Shown: positions 49,770 to 62,967, counted from the stretch's first letter. The stretch is DNA of 64,000 nt from Turbatrix aceti (GCA_963969345.1 OZ017769.1:4092816-4156815); one strand, 5' to 3'. Made by a program: numbers and translations. The notes: generated from the letters alone by a model not told the origin.

Positions 49770-52700
49770 TTCGGGTGCAAGTCAGACGGGCAGGTAAGTT
49801 GAGTGACGTTGCACACTGCCTGTTTCGATTACGTTTTAGCGTAAGAAAAGTACAGCAGCGCAGAGGCAGTCGAAGGCGTAGGCGTGCGTGTTGGTTGTAA
49901 AAACAATCAAACCTGCGATAAAATTGACTGACAGGTATCAGAGCGGTAGTAACGATCACTGCTGCTGCTTCGAGAGTTCGCGATGAGAAAAAAACAAAAA
50001 GTTTATCGGTGACATTGTCATTTCCTGCGCGCAATATGCGAGCAGCTCCCAAGCGGAAATTCCGGACTGCAGCTGCAGCCGTTGGCAATATTGCTCTGCT
50101 TTGAGTTTTTTTTCGACGGCAACGGCAACTTCTCCCGGGTATGGCACGTGCGTGGTGGAAGATGCATGACGCGTTGAAGATGAACAGCTGGCGGCGGTGG
50201 TATGCTTTCACATCTTTCCAGTCTGGAGGCAGAATTCTGCAGACGGGCTGGGAGATCCTTTCTTTTTACGTTTTCTGGGCGGCGACTGTTTACGTTCGTT
50301 TACGTTGTTCACTGACTTGACTGAAGGAAGGAAAATTGACATTTTTGACACTTTTTGCGATCCTTGCATCTGCTTTCTTCGTCTTTCAGCAGTTTGCTCT
50401 CATTGATTGTTTCTTTTTTTTTGCCCTAGGTCGTGTGAGATGATTTTTATCATTTTGAAAATAGGAAAGAAAATGGATGAATGCTTTGGATAACTTTTTT
50501 GCAAGCTTCTTTTTTTGTTTGCAGAGAACGAGTTTTGTATTCTTTTGTGAAAAAGAATGGAAAGAGGAAAAAGTACGCATTTTTGCAAAATTTTTGTGGC
50601 CTAAATTTGATTTTTGTTCAAAAAAATTTTTTTTCTATTTTTAGAAATTTTTTTGTTGACGATGTTTGTCACCTGCCTGATTCACTCTCACCTTTGTTTT
50701 TACGAATGCACCTTTATTTTTTGTCCTTTGCCCGCGATCCTTGTTTTTTTGTATGTTTGGGGGCCACGAGTGAAATTGGAATTCAGTCAGTGTGTTCCGC
50801 CCCAAACAACAAAAAAAATTGAATGACTGCACAACACCTGTAAACAAGCTGTTCTTTTTTTTTCTTGTCGTCATTTATGATCACTGTTTTTTTTTGCTTG
50901 CTCTGCAAAAAATCCATATTTATTTTTTTTTCTTGCTTTCTCGATCAGTCACTCAATGGATCAAACACCGGACCGGGCACAGACTAGGCTGCCGACTTTT
51001 AGCACCCGCGGCCGCGGGTCTCTTCGTGCCGGGCACGTGTGCTTGCTTGTTTTCCAGCGTTCGTTTCTCTTTTCTGTCTTAGTCAGTCACGGTTAAAAAT
51101 CCTGGGGAATTCGCACTTTTACGTCGTGGACGACCAAAAAGGGAGAAAAGATTCCCACACCGGTCGCGTCCATCTTGTCTTGCATGACCGAGGCGTAATA
51201 AATTTTCTCTGAAACTTTGCATTTGATGTTTCATATTTATTTGCACGCAGCAGCCCCTGCCTGGGGGCGAGGAATCCGTTGCCACGGAAACACGCCTCTT
51301 GTTTTTGCCATTTTTTTTGCCTGATTAGGACTTTTTTTTATAATAAAAAATATTATTACACATTTTCCGGCTTCAAACTTGGTGGAAGCCTTTGCGCGCA
51401 CTCTTTTCCCGTTTCCACTGTCCACATTGCACTGTTATAAATAATTGCGGCTTTGACCTTTCGTTTGAAAACGTAAAGGTTGCCGTTGCCTTTTTTATGC
51501 TTTTTGTGTTGTGTTTTTTTTCGTCTGTCGATGTACATTGTACAACGGTCAGTCAGACAGACAGGGAGACGGAGACGATCGCGCTGGACTGTCATGAACG
51601 TTCCCGGCTCGCTTTTCTTCCTCCCCCGACGCGTTGGTGACATCAGATTTCACCCAATGCTGACATATAAATTTCTTTGTTTCTTTGTTCAACAAAAAAA
51701 AGTTGTTTGATTTATGAAAAAAAATTTCTTTCGTGCCCCGACGTGGTAGGATAAGCCTGGGGAAGGAAAAGGAAGGAAGGAAGTCTTCACACCCCCACCT
51801 CGTCTTAGCCGAGCCAGAGGGGATGAACTTTAGCCATAGTTTTACAGTTTTCATTTTTCTAAATGCTAGAGACCATTCCGGGCCCAGGAAAACCGTCCAC
51901 ACCAATAAAAGTTGCACTGCGCTGGCCAATTTCCATTTTTCAGTTTTTCCTGATAGCACGAGACAGGACAGGGCAGTCGTTAAACTTTTACGATCCTCGG
52001 TCCTTGGCAGGCGATAATGAGCCTCCTTAGACGAAGGCGAGGCGAGAACTAGCCAAGCCGCAATCACGGTCACGGGATGACGATTGCGACTTCAAGCGAC
52101 AAACAGGCGTGGCTGGCCTGTTTGTCTGGATACAATTTTTTTTTGTTTTTTGACAGCTCCAGCGCAAGGAAAAGGAAGGGAATGGAAACACTGCTATTGT
52201 TTGTTTTTGAGGCTCTGGCTTGGCTGCGTGATCTGACTTGAGATCAATAAGTCAGCGCCAGACATGTCAGCTTGTCCAAAAACAAACAATTGTTTTCTAT
52301 CTCTTTTTTTGCCTGCCGGGGACCACCTTTGTCGGTGGATGGATGGATGAAAGAAAGTCTGTCAGGTAATTGATCCAGACAAACTTTTTTTTTCACGTGA
52401 CTTCCCCGTCGCTGCGCTGGAGGGATCCTGCTGGGCGGCTAGCGGATGTGGACGTGGAACTAATACACTTACCCCCCCCCCCAAAAAAAAAAGTCTCGAG
52501 TCTCGGTTCTTGACTCCTGACGTCGGAAGAGTTAGTTGCCATTGCCTGCCACGGCTTAACCGAGCAGTCAGGGCTCAAATTAGGTTTATTGCCGAACGAG
52601 TGAGCGCTTTGGTGACGTTCGCCGACGCCGCCAACGTCGACGCCGCTGCGTGACTGTTATTTATTTGTTTGCATGTTTGCAAACGCAGCCCGGGCGCCAC

Positions 52701-53669
52701 GAGGTGAATCAAAGCAACTCCGGCGGCGGCGGCGGAACGCTTTGCTTTGCCCCTGGGGTGATTGATGCCTCCGCGAGCCGACGGGGCTGTCATAATTTAG
52801 TTAAATACGATTTCTTCGAAAAAAAGGGGTGCGTCGAGAGTTTAAAAATCAAATTTTCCAAAAACAGCTTGTCCTAAACTGGTCCTATTATCTGTTTGAT
52901 TTGTACACAACAAATAATGGCTCCCGTTTTGGACAAACCGTTCGAGGATACATGTATGATGCCTTACCTGGACACGAACACAAAACAGGCTCAGGTGGAC
53001 AGGTAAGTTGTGGTCTTCCGGCATTGTTTTCTCCCTTCCCCCAACCAACCGCTGGTGGCTCATTAAAATACTCGGTAAAACGAACCACAGCGCTTTAATG
53101 CGGCTTATCTGTTGTAATCTATTATACGTACGCTTCCTTTTGCCACCTATCAACTTTTTTTTGTCGGTGTTTTTCCCCAACGTGGTCGACAGTTTTCTGC
53201 TTTTGCTTATCAGACAGATGACTCTGAAACAGAAGGACTGGTTGTCTCCTGTCGCGAGACGAGACAACACGTTTTCCTTCTGTTTCTGACGGCGCTTATC
53301 CACCGGCGAGATCTAAATATTTTTAATCTAAATATTCGCCGTGCGCGTATGCATTTGCGTTTTTGTCAATGTCACCGATCTGACAAGGCTGTCATTGAAA
53401 TTGTCGATTGTGTCAAGACGCGGATTCGTTTTGGCCACCTGTGTTACCTGTATTGCGATCGAGCACCAATTAACCACGAGATCGTCCGTGTTGTCTCCAA
53501 AAATCTTATCACACACCCATTTTTCGTTGTTGCAGAATAGCAAATCGTGTCCAGGCCATCACCGGTGCTCACCTGTCTGTTACCTGTTGCCTTACTCCTT
53601 TTCTATTTACCTGTCTCAAACGACTTCTACGAGAAGAAAATAATTACAAGGAAGCCAACCTGCTAAAAA
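49770..53669. other. Intergenic between divergent FITM2-like and AMP deaminase genes
   Basis: 3.9 kb containing both 5' regions. There are T and A homopolymers, a C/A run at 52471-52490, GGCGGCGGCGG at about 52721-52732, and GGATGGATGGATG near 52336. No exon recognised on either strand. The first deaminase exon is preceded by an AAAAA tract right before its ATG; further upstream non-coding first exons cannot be excluded. Confidence 0.5.
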
Positions 53670-56600
53670 ATGGCATCTCACTCTTCTTCGGCACCTCACC
53701 ATCACGGTACGAATGTCAGCTTCTACGGAGATGACGATGATGGTTCGCTCTCGGCTGCAGAGGCGTCGTCGACCAACGCCCCCGCGAATCCCGATGCGGA
53801 GCTGGCGTTTCACATGCATGGCGCGGGACGCCATGGCCCGGCTGATCCTGCGGCTTTCATTGGCATGAGTTGGTTTTTTGGTCCGGGAAAGGATAAAAAT
53901 GAATTGACGGGATTTGGTGTTCCAGAATCCGTGGATTCGGAAATCTTCGACAAGAGCCCATTCCAGTCGGCGTTACCGAATCACACAAATCACGCTGTTT
54001 CGTCGCCTTTTGAAATTGCCCAATACCCCATCGAAATCCACGAATCCAAGGCGGCACTGCAAAAGCAGATTCGTGAAAGGTGAGTTGGACACGCCCCCTT
54101 TTATGAACTGTCTTGGTTCCCGAGGTTTCGGCATCGTCCAGTGAACATGTTCTGTGCTCGCGTCTCCTTACTTCTGCGTGGCACACTGCGCACAGGTCCA
54201 TGGGCCCCCGGTGGTTTGTTAAAGACCACCGTGGCGTGCGGGGATACATTAAATCAGGTGTCATCACTTCCGGGATGCCTGTTACGGTGGAATTGAGCGG
54301 GGGTGCCAAGGTGAGATGATGACGACCCAAATTTCAAAAAGTTGTGTCTTGTCATTGGCACGATTTTATGGCAAACACGCAACCCTGACCGTAATCCCTA
54401 TTTTTTAGGGATACTGGTCCCGTCAAGAAAATTAGGAAATTGGTTGGTCGACCAATCCCACTTACCGTAATTGTCTTGGTAAAAGATTTTCACTTTTGGA
54501 GAGGGTACAAAAATCGGATATCTCGATAAACAGCTTCCCAGGTGTTTATCGAAACCCGATTGACGCTAAAGCAAGGCTAATAAACAACCTCGTGTCAAAG
54601 CCCCGGCGTCGTGTCAAAGCACTAACACTCACGGTAGGACAGGCGAGATGGCGATAATCTCTGCCTGTTGCCACCGGCCGCGGCCGACGGCAAAGCGCCT
54701 CAAAAGCAGCTTGCCGGGGTCGAAGCCGAGGCGGGACTTGCACGCTTTCACGTGCGGCACGCAAGCAAGCAAGCAACGGCCCGTGGCAGACGCCATCGTT
54801 CTCGCAACCGCGCGTTCTTCGCTGCTTCGAGGGTGACGCTTCGAAGGGGTGTTGCAGACACACGCACGTTCATATGTATACATGCATGCGTGCACCTGCC
54901 GGCCGACGTTGGTTGTTCGAGGCTATCTCTTTCCCCTGCATCTTCCATGTTCCCTTTGCTGCGGTTTGGTTCGGACGGTGGCGTCGATCTCGTTGTTCCT
55001 GTCAGACAAGGAGATCGACTTCCAGATTGTCTGGGGACCATCGCGGCAAGGATTGCAGGCTAAGGAAGAGCAGGGGACGTTTCTTAGATCTTGGATCTTC
55101 CAAGGAAGGTCGCAGGTTGCGTGCAGGGTGTTGGCCCGCGAATTTTTCACTTCCAAGACCAAAGGGGCACCGTTGACCCGCTGTCATCTCATACATATCT
55201 GCCATCGTTAACCTCCCGTTTTTTATAACAGTCAACAACAAAGCCAGCAGTCGGCGCGACACGGTTCCTCGACGGATCCAAAGACTAGGCGGTGGTCTAT
55301 GCTGTGAGTTGGTCATTGTCGGTGTCGTTGTCGTTGTCGTTGTCCTTTACATGTTTTTTTATTCTTCGGGAAGGGGCTATGCTATGTTATGGATTCTATG
55401 GCTATGGTGTCAGTGGTACTAATGGTCACGCAGGGCAAAATCCACCCAGATCGATCCTCACACGTCCACAAAATTCCAGGGAACGCATGGAAAGCTTCCA
55501 AGGGCCGGGCTCAGGCCAGAAGCTGTCGACGTCGACCGTCGGCGGCGGAGCATCCGGCGACAATCTGATTTCTTCGTCGAGCGCGAACGGAAGCATGAAC
55601 GGGTCGACGCACCGACTGTCTTGCATCTCACCGGTGTTAATCATGAATGCCAACGGCGAAGCAGTCGAGGACAACGACCTCGAGACCCGAGCGCTCAGTC
55701 CGCAGCACGTGGATCTTCACACGTTCCGTGACGCTATTGACGTCAACTACCAGCGAATGGCCATCACCGGGGAAGAATTATCGGGTCTCGCGCTCGAGGA
55801 CATCAAAACCATGTCCCGGTTCATCATCGACGGCCTCGCGGTCAGAAGCAGGTACATGGAGCGCATAGGATCATACTTTCCAAAAACCGCCCAGCACTTT
55901 CTCTCCGGGTACTACCCAGAGAATCTGCCCAAGTATCGTCGCAAGAACACGGCGACGTGTAAGTTTATCCTTTTTTTTATGATTTTTACGAAACCCATTT
56001 TGACCATTCATTCATCACCTGTACGTACGCGTACGTGATACGGTATTCGTTCTGACATCCCTCCCTCGCGTGGGGGATGGATGTAGCATTGATTGCGCAT
56101 CCGTTTTTTTTGTCCTTTGTCGTGTTATGGGAAGTTTAAAAAATACCTATGTATTTATTTTCTTCATCCGAGCAACGAAAAAAAAACAAAAAGAAGAAGA
56201 AGACGGATGACAACTTCTCTTTCATGACGACTTCTACACGATCCAGCCGATGTGTGATCTCTCATCTACGGCTCTCTTGCAGGGGAACGACTATGTAGGT
56301 TCAAACTAAAAAAAAAACCTTTGTTGTTGGTGGAATCGTTGTTGCGTTGCTTTCTTTCTTTTTTCTGTGCTGTCCTTCTTCAATATATTTTTCAAAGCTG
56401 TCACGCCGGCTTTGACGACTTCGTTTTGTACTATCTATCCTCGAAGAAGTACATTTTCTAATTCCTGCTGTCATTTTTCTTTTATCGACTACCGTAACCA
56501 CGTTTTTTAAACGTTCGTATCTGTTTTTTTCCGGATGATTCCGTCTTTTTCTGTCTCGGGCCTGTTTTCAACGTCAAAACAAAAATACAGTCGTCCGTCT

Positions 56601-59600
56601 GTGTCTGATATTTTCAGAATGCGCACACCGGAAATGTTTCGGATTAGAGAAAAAATGTTTGGTTTTGGTTTGCGTTCATCGTCGCACTGAAAAAAATGCC
56701 TGTTAGATTTTAGAATGCAATTTTACATTTTTGTAAGCAATTTTTCGTTTTTGTTAGAATTTAAAAAAAAGTTAGAAAGTTATATGTACTTACAGGTAAT
56801 TTTGTTCAGTGTGTTTTCCTGTCTGTGTTGTCCTGTCCAGGTGTCATTTTTTGCCTCACTGAAATCAGCCTGCTGGCAACAAACTAATCTGCGCCGAAAA
56901 AAAATTTTGTTTTCTGATTTTCTGATTGTGCACCACGAACCAACCTTGCCACCCTTTCTAGTGCTTAGCCGAGAGAAAAGCCTATCTTCCACGCCGGATC
57001 GTGTCTTCCGCTTCACCCCAACTCCCGACGAGAAAGGTCTGAGGTGTACGGTGTTGTGTGATAGCGCGCAAATAGAATAATAAATTCATTTGCGCCGGGT
57101 TTTCTCGACTCACCTTTGCCCTCACCTGGAGGACACTCACTCGGTCTTCTTTTCTAATTCCATCTGGTAACACCTTTAATCATCACTCTGCCTGGGGCCA
57201 CGGAAGCCATAGTATCACGCTGATTAGTCTGCCTCTGGCCAAAGAAGCTCTGCTAAATCGGCTTTTGCGAAGACTGTCGGTGGAAAGAAATGGCATTGTT
57301 TTGTGACTCCTGAGGCCTCGGAGGGATATGTATGCACTTTTGGCATCCTTAAGCCTGGTCACTTGATATTATTTCGATACTTTTTTTCTTTTCTGACCTA
57401 TTTGTGACGTGAACACTGAAAAAAAGCCTAACTTAACTATCCGTTGCCGTTTTTTTATAAATAATACAAAATAACCAGTCCAAAATGTAATTACCTGTAC
57501 TCACCTGTCGACGGACTTTTAGGCGCTCACACATCCTTCAACCCTCCGACGCCTCCAGATGATCACTGGGGACTCAAGACGCCGCTTCCGGTCTACGATA
57601 CGCTGTATACGCTTCGTCGTCACCGGGGAACGATTGACATCGTGGATCCCAAGACTGGTGAAGTTCCGGAGGAAATGAAGAAATGCTACGTGTACAGGGA
57701 AGAGTTTCTCAAGGACTACCAGCGTCTGATTGACATGATCACTGATGGACCTCTGTGAGTTTTTCCTGGAGCAAGGCAAAAATGGACCAAAAAAACGTAT
57801 CGCTAGTAAAACTCAGGCCGACCTTTGCCGAAAAAAACTCAGCCGAAAATTTTGAAGAATTTTTTTTCGTTGTGGTGTAATTTATAAAGTTTCACAAAAT
57901 TCTTTAAAAAAAAAAGGTTTGATACAATTTTACAAAGAAACTTTGTAAAAATGTGAAACAATTATTTATTTAAAAAAATATAACAATTTTTGACTTCAAA
58001 CCTAAATATTCAAAAATTTTTATCGCAAAACACAAAAAAAAATTTTTTTTTGAATTTTTTCGAATACAATTTTTTTATGTTATCGAAAATAAGTTTCGCT
58101 TTGTTTTAGGGTTATTTTAGCCACATTTGGCCAAATTCTTAACAAATGTTTGTTTAAAAGAATTTTAAATTGATGTTCAAAAAAATGAGCTCGAAAACTA
58201 AAAAGTAAAAAAAAACGATTTTGTTGGGAAAAAAATTTTTTTTTGTTTTCCGTCTTTTTTCGACCAGCCAGCCGGATTTTATGCCTTGGTTCCTTGCCAA
58301 AATCAATTTTGCCTTTTCTGACCTAAAAAGCCCAAAAAATGGTTTACCTGGAGCGTTTCCTGATCGACCTCTTGCAGAAAGAGTTTCTGCTACCGCCGAC
58401 TCTCCTTCCTCCAGACCAAGTTCCAGCTGCACGTCCTGATGAACGAGCTCCGCGAACTCCACGAGCAGAAGAGCGTGCCTCACCGCGATTTCTACAACAT
58501 CCGCAAGGTCGATACTCACATCCACGCGGCCTCGTCGATGAACCAGAAACACCTGCTGCGCTTCATCAAGAAGAAGATGAAGACCGACGCTGACGTTGTC
58601 GTGCTCCAGGAAAACGGGCGGGATATCACGATGCGAGAACTCTTCAACAAACTCGGTCTCGACGCGTACGACATGTCCGTCGACATGCTCGACGTCCACG
58701 CAGATCGAAACACGTTCCATCGATTTGACAAATTCAACACGAAATACAACCCGGTTGGAGAATCTTCGTTGCGGGAGGTCTTCATCAAGACGGACAACTA
58801 CGTTGGCGGAAAGTATTTTGCCGAGGTGCTGAAGGAGGTCTTTTCTGACCTCGAAGAATCCAAGTATCAGCATGCTGAGCCTCGGTTGTCGGTCTACGGT
58901 CGGACGAGAGATGAGTGGGACAAGCTCGCCAAATGGGCCATCACGCACGACGTTTGGTCACCGAACGCGCGATACCTGATCCAGGTGCCTCGGCTTTTGT
59001 GAGTTTTTTGGCTTCAGGGATGGGCGAACGAACAATCGTTTATTTTTTTGTACGCAAACAAACACGAACAATTTTAAAATTTTGTTCGAAAAACCGAACG
59101 AACACGAACATTTTTGATCGTGTGTGCGACAACATCGAACAGATTTTTTTCGGTTGTGCAAAATTTTGTTTCCCGAGTAGAAAAACGAAAAATTTAGTGC
59201 ATTTCTTCGTTTTGGATCAATTTCGGCAATGTTTTCCTAATTTTTTTCCTAATTTTTGTTCTTTTTTTCTCTTTGGTAAAATTTCTTTGTTCGCGAACGA
59301 ACGCGAATAAATAAATTTAAAAAATATCTGTTGGCGAACAAATACGAACAGAAAAAAACTGATTTGTTCGCGAACTAACACGAACAAATAAGTTGTCAAA
59401 AAATCAGTTCGCAAACAAACACGAACGAGAAAAATCTAATTTGTTCGCGAACGAACACAAACAAACAGGGACCTTCGCCCAACCCTATTTGGTCCTTTGA
59501 CAAAATATTGACGTCCGAAATTTTCAGCGACGTCTACAAATCGAAAAACATGCTGCAAAACTTTGACGAATTCCTCGACAACCTCTTCGGGCCCCTTTTC

Positions 59601-60804
59601 GAGGCCACCAACGACCCATCCTCGCATCCGGATCTCTTCCGCTTCCTGCTTCACGTCTCGGCCATCGATTCCGTCGACGACGAAAGCAAGCACGAGTACG
59701 TCCACTTCGACGCGTCCACCGCCGAACCCGACGCGTACAACGACAAGGAAAACCCACCGTACTCGTACTACCTGTTCTACATGTATTCCAACCTGACGGC
59801 GCTCAATGCCTTCCGTCGGGAGCGAGGTCTGAACACGCTGGACCTCCGGCCCCATTGCGGCGAGGCAGGTCACATTAACCATCTCGTCGTCGCGTACCTC
59901 ACCTCGGAGTCCATTGCACACGGTCTGCTACTGCGCAAGGTACCCGTCCTGCAGTACCTCTTCTACCTGACCCACGTTGGCATTGCGATGAGTCCGCTGA
60001 GCAATAACTCGCTTTTTATCAGTTATCATCGGAATCCGCTGCCGGAGTACCTCATGAAGGGGTTGAACGTATCGTTGTCTACCGACGATCCTCTGCAGTT
60101 CCACTTCACAAAGGTAGGATTCGTTTTTTTCTAAAAATTGGAATAGAACTGACAAAAATAGCCTAAAAAACATTTTTGTATGTTTTGTGAAAAAAAACGG
60201 ACTTTGGGTACTCTTGGAACGAAACATTTTTGAAACAAATTTGAACCGCAAAAACTCCCGGCACGAAAGTGCGTGCGCACTTTTTTGTTTGTTTTTGAAA
60301 AGTGCGAACCTCGAATCAAATTTTACCGTCGATCTTCTTCCAAATCTGCGCAACCACAAAAAATAACATAAAAACATGTTTTTATGAAAATCGGACTTCG
60401 CTACTCTTGGAACGAAAATTTTGAAAAAAATAATGGGATCAAAAAAGTCCCGACACGAAAGCGCTTGCGCACTATTTTTTTTGTTTTATGAACGATCCCT
60501 GTTTTTCGTTGATGAAAACGTTCACTTTCAGGAAGCCCTGATGGAGGAGTACTCCATCGCCGCGCAGGTATGGAAGCTGAGCTCGTGCGATATGTGCGAG
60601 CTGTCGAGGAACAGCGTGCTGCAGTCCGGCTTCGACCACAAGGTCAAGATCCACTGGCTGGGCCCCAGCTGGCGCGAAGAAGGCGTCCTCGGCAACGACG
60701 TCTCCCGCACGAACGTCCCCGACATCCGGGTCTCCTTCCGACACGAGGCGCTCATCGACGAGCTCTGCAACCTCTTCCGCACCGGTCACATGCAGCCCAG
60801 CTAG
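53670..60804 (+). CDS. AMP deaminase
   Basis: Seven plus-strand exons: 53670-54079, 55232-55303, 55480-55958, 57523-57754, 58378-58998, 59528-60113 and 60532-60804. All junctions keep phase; about 890 residues. The enzyme hydrolyses AMP to IMP and ammonia in purine-nucleotide balance, in the cytosol. Family signatures: zinc-binding THIH (residues 444-447), [41 protein letters not shown], and [14 protein letters not shown] (787-800) carrying the catalytic Asp pair. The end of exon 3 reads [13 protein letters not shown], matching the conserved region before the catalytic part in animal AMPD. The N-terminal 200 residues are low-complexity, as usual. The link through the 72-nt exon is the least certain; a 115-nt alternative exon lies at 54196-54310. 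A hAT-type element sits in intron 5. AMPD is the long-known family name; I give no species symbol. Confidence 0.93.
54196..54310 (+). other. Possible alternative AMP deaminase exon
   Basis: Acceptor GCGCACAG|G and donor AAG|GTGAGA bound 115 nt. They continue the frame of the first deaminase exon without a stop ([17 protein letters not shown]...). At 115 nt it changes the phase, so it cannot simply be inserted before the 72-nt exon at 55232, where phase 0 meets a TAG. It could join an acceptor before AAGCTG at about 55523, or be spurious. Confidence 0.4.
59007..59495. mobile_element. hAT-type MITE, GAACA-word family, copy 2 (in AMP deaminase intron 5)
   Basis: The element runs 59015-59487. 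The left end is CAGGGATGGGCGAACGAAC; the right end reads TAGGGTTGGGCGAAGG on the other strand. The flanking octamers TTTGGCTT and TTTGGTCC share the first five bases. The interior is rich in GAACAAACACGAAC and TTCGCGAAC words with an AT-rich centre. It starts only 16 bp after the exon ending at 58998 and fills most of the intron. Confidence 0.7.
60156..60480. repeat. ~100-bp dispersed intronic repeat, two units in AMP deaminase intron 6
   Basis: Units at about 60156-60290 and 60360-60480 share, in order, AAAAATAGCCTAAA/AAAATAACATAAA, CGGACTT-G-TACTCTTGGAACGAAA, a T/A-rich spacer, and CCCGGCACGAAAGTGCGTGCGCAC or its variant. The same unit occurs in the phosphatase intron at 61870-62300. Confidence 0.8.
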
Positions 60805-60908
60805 AAACCCTGAATCCTTTCTCCCGAGTCATGTGTTATCGTTTTTTTACCCCTTTCTATTTTTTTAAAACTCGTTGTGATCGAGTCGAAGTGTAACAGA
60901 GCAAATGG

Positions 60909-60914
60909 AATAAA
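60909..60914 (+). terminator. Poly(A) signal of AMP deaminase
   Basis: AATAAA about 105 bp after the deaminase stop and about 100 bp before the phosphatase ATG. Confidence 0.7.
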
Positions 60915-61014
60915 AATTACCATACACAGTGCAGCGTGATGCAAAGCACCGGGTCACGGCGCATTCCCGACGTCTGCGTGCCACTCGCCTTCAGGCGTTT
61001 GATCGCAGTCGACG

Positions 61015-62736
61015 ATGTCGGCGGCTCAACCGAATCTAAAGAAAAGGAAGAAGTCGCGTGGCACAAACCGGGGAAGCAATGGCCGTACAATGAACAACGA
61101 CGATGACAACTTGGCGTCGGCGGTAGGCCCTTCCAGGCCCGGGGGAGGCAATACCCCACCGCCCAAGCCTCCCCCCGCTGCTGCTTTTGCCAAGAACTCC
61201 GGCTACGAGGTTCGAAAATTCTGCTGCCGGGCACTCGACAAAGGCGTCGGCGGACTGAGAGAGGAATTTGCAGAGCTCAGACGCTTCTGTCCAACCGATA
61301 TGTCTGTTGCTTCGTTCAAGGCAAATCACGAAGCCGGTCGCAATCGATACCCGGATGTTCCGTGCCAGGACAAGCACAGAATCATCCTGCGCTGGCCCAA
61401 CCAGCAGCACGACTATATTCATGCCAAGTAAGTCAGTTCACCTGGCCAGGTGTGGAAGCATAAAACGATGATATAATTGCAGCTACGTGAGTACCCCGGT
61501 CAGCAACAAGCGTTTCATCTGCACCCAGGGCCCAATGGACAATACCATCAACGATTTCTGGCATATGGTTATCCAGGAAGAGTGCGAGAGCGTCATCATG
61601 CTCTGCAACTGCATTGAGAAAAACACACCCAAGTGCTCGCAGTACTGGCCCACCGACGAGGAAGGATCGACGCCAAGGGTCTACGGCGACGTCGAAGTCA
61701 GCATCAGCGTACCCGCTCTCCCACTGACTCCTGATGATACCAGTGTGAGGAAAATCGTGCTGCTCGTCAAGTGGCAGGAGAACGGCAAAATGATGACACG
61801 GGAAGTCAGACACTTTCAATGGGTAAGTAAAAGGGAAAAATTGAGGGAAAACTTACAAAACTGACCAAAATAACATTTTTAGCGTTTTTTATGAAAAACG
61901 GATTTTGGGTACTTCTGACACGAAAGTTTTTTTAAACGAATTTGAATCGAAAAAATCCTCGCAAAAAAAACGCATATGTGAGAAGGCACTTTTTTTCATA
62001 TTTTTTTGGAAATCGCTCACTTTTCCTAATTTGTATCCTCGGTCCTCGTACAAATTTGAGCAACTCTCAAAAATAACCTAAATGGCGTTTTTTAGCTCGT
62101 TTTACGAAAAAACGAACTTCGGGTACTCTTGGCACGAAAATCGTTCTCCTAATTATTTGAAACAAATTCAAACCTAAAGATTCCCGACACGAAACTCCAA
62201 GTGCGTGCGCATGTTTTGGATTTTTTTTAGTTTTGCGTATTCTTGGCACGAAAATTATTTTAAAAAATTTCCCGACACGAAAGTGCGTTTGTATTTTTTT
62301 TATCATCGCGGTGTTCATTTTTATTTTTGTCTTCGATTTTCATCGAAGTTTGTCACTTTTCCAGGTAGATTGGCCAGATCGAGGAGTCCCGCCATGCAAG
62401 CTTACGATCATGTCTCTGCTGTCCCACGTCAGAGGCTCAAAAAAGCCCATCACGGTTCACTGCTCGGCAGGCATCGGCAGAACAGGTACCATCGTTGCAA
62501 TCGAGTTTATCATCGAGCGCCTCATGACTGGCAATCCCATCGAAACGTCGGATGAAATTCTTCGACAACTCAGAGGCTACCGACCGTACTCAATTCAGAC
62601 TGACCTACAGTACCTATTCATCCATCGTATTATGCTCTTCCATTTCATCGAAAAAAACAAGCTGCCGATGGAGGATGAGGCAATGCAGAAATATCGCAAA
62701 TTCGTCGAAGAATACAACCTTGCCACCAAGGTTTAA
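61015..62736 (+). CDS. Protein tyrosine phosphatase, non-receptor, single domain
   Basis: Three plus-strand exons, 61015-61427, 61483-61822 and 62365-62736, encode 374 residues in phase. It hydrolyses phosphotyrosine on proteins. The signature loop HCSAGIGRTG has nucleophile Cys284 and Arg290. The WPD loop WPDRGVP supplies the acid Asp256. RNRYPDVPCQDKHRI is the phosphotyrosine-recognition region, and QTDLQYLFIHRIML holds the Q-loop. All catalytic residues are present, so an active enzyme is expected. The basic and Pro/Gly-rich N-terminus (KKRKKSRG; PPPKPPPAAA) has no signal peptide or transmembrane segment. It resembles the large nematode family of small intracellular PTPs, many germline-expressed. 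It starts 210 bp after the AMP deaminase stop on the same strand, with GATCGCAG six bases before its ATG, consistent with a trans-splice site in an operon. The second intron holds three repeat units of the type also found in the deaminase gene. Confidence 0.93.
61870..62300. repeat. ~100-bp dispersed intronic repeat, three units in the phosphatase intron
   Basis: Units at about 61870-61990, 62070-62215 and 62229-62295 (truncated) carry CGGATTTTGGGTACT or CGAACTTCGGGTACTCTTGGCACGAAA followed by CCCGACACGAAA and GTGCGTGCGC. They belong to the same family as the units at 60156-60480. Confidence 0.8.
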
Positions 62737-62967
62737 CGATTTTGTGTGCGTAAAAATACGTCGCATGTTTACGGTTTACTTTCTCTCCATTTTGGGGAAA
62801 ATGTGTGTGTGTCAAAGTGATTGGATCTCTTACGATTATGGTAGTGAAATAAGCGAAAAAATCTGTGTGAAAGAAGACAGTGAGGAGGGTTGTAGGAATC
62901 ATGAAAAGTCGTTGTGGGTTGTGAATTGTTGCGTGGGGAGTTGGGAGCACCGGTGCCAGAAAGTGTA

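Noticed and set aside
49561..50211. 216-codon minus-strand frame overlapping FIT exon 1
   Set aside because: Different frame from the FIT coding exon; its other part shows no domain.
51549..52073. 174-codon minus-strand frame upstream of the FIT gene
   Set aside because: No domain signature, no splice support and composition like its surroundings.
58154..58948. 264-codon minus-strand frame
   Set aside because: Antisense shadow of the AMP deaminase exon 58378-58998.
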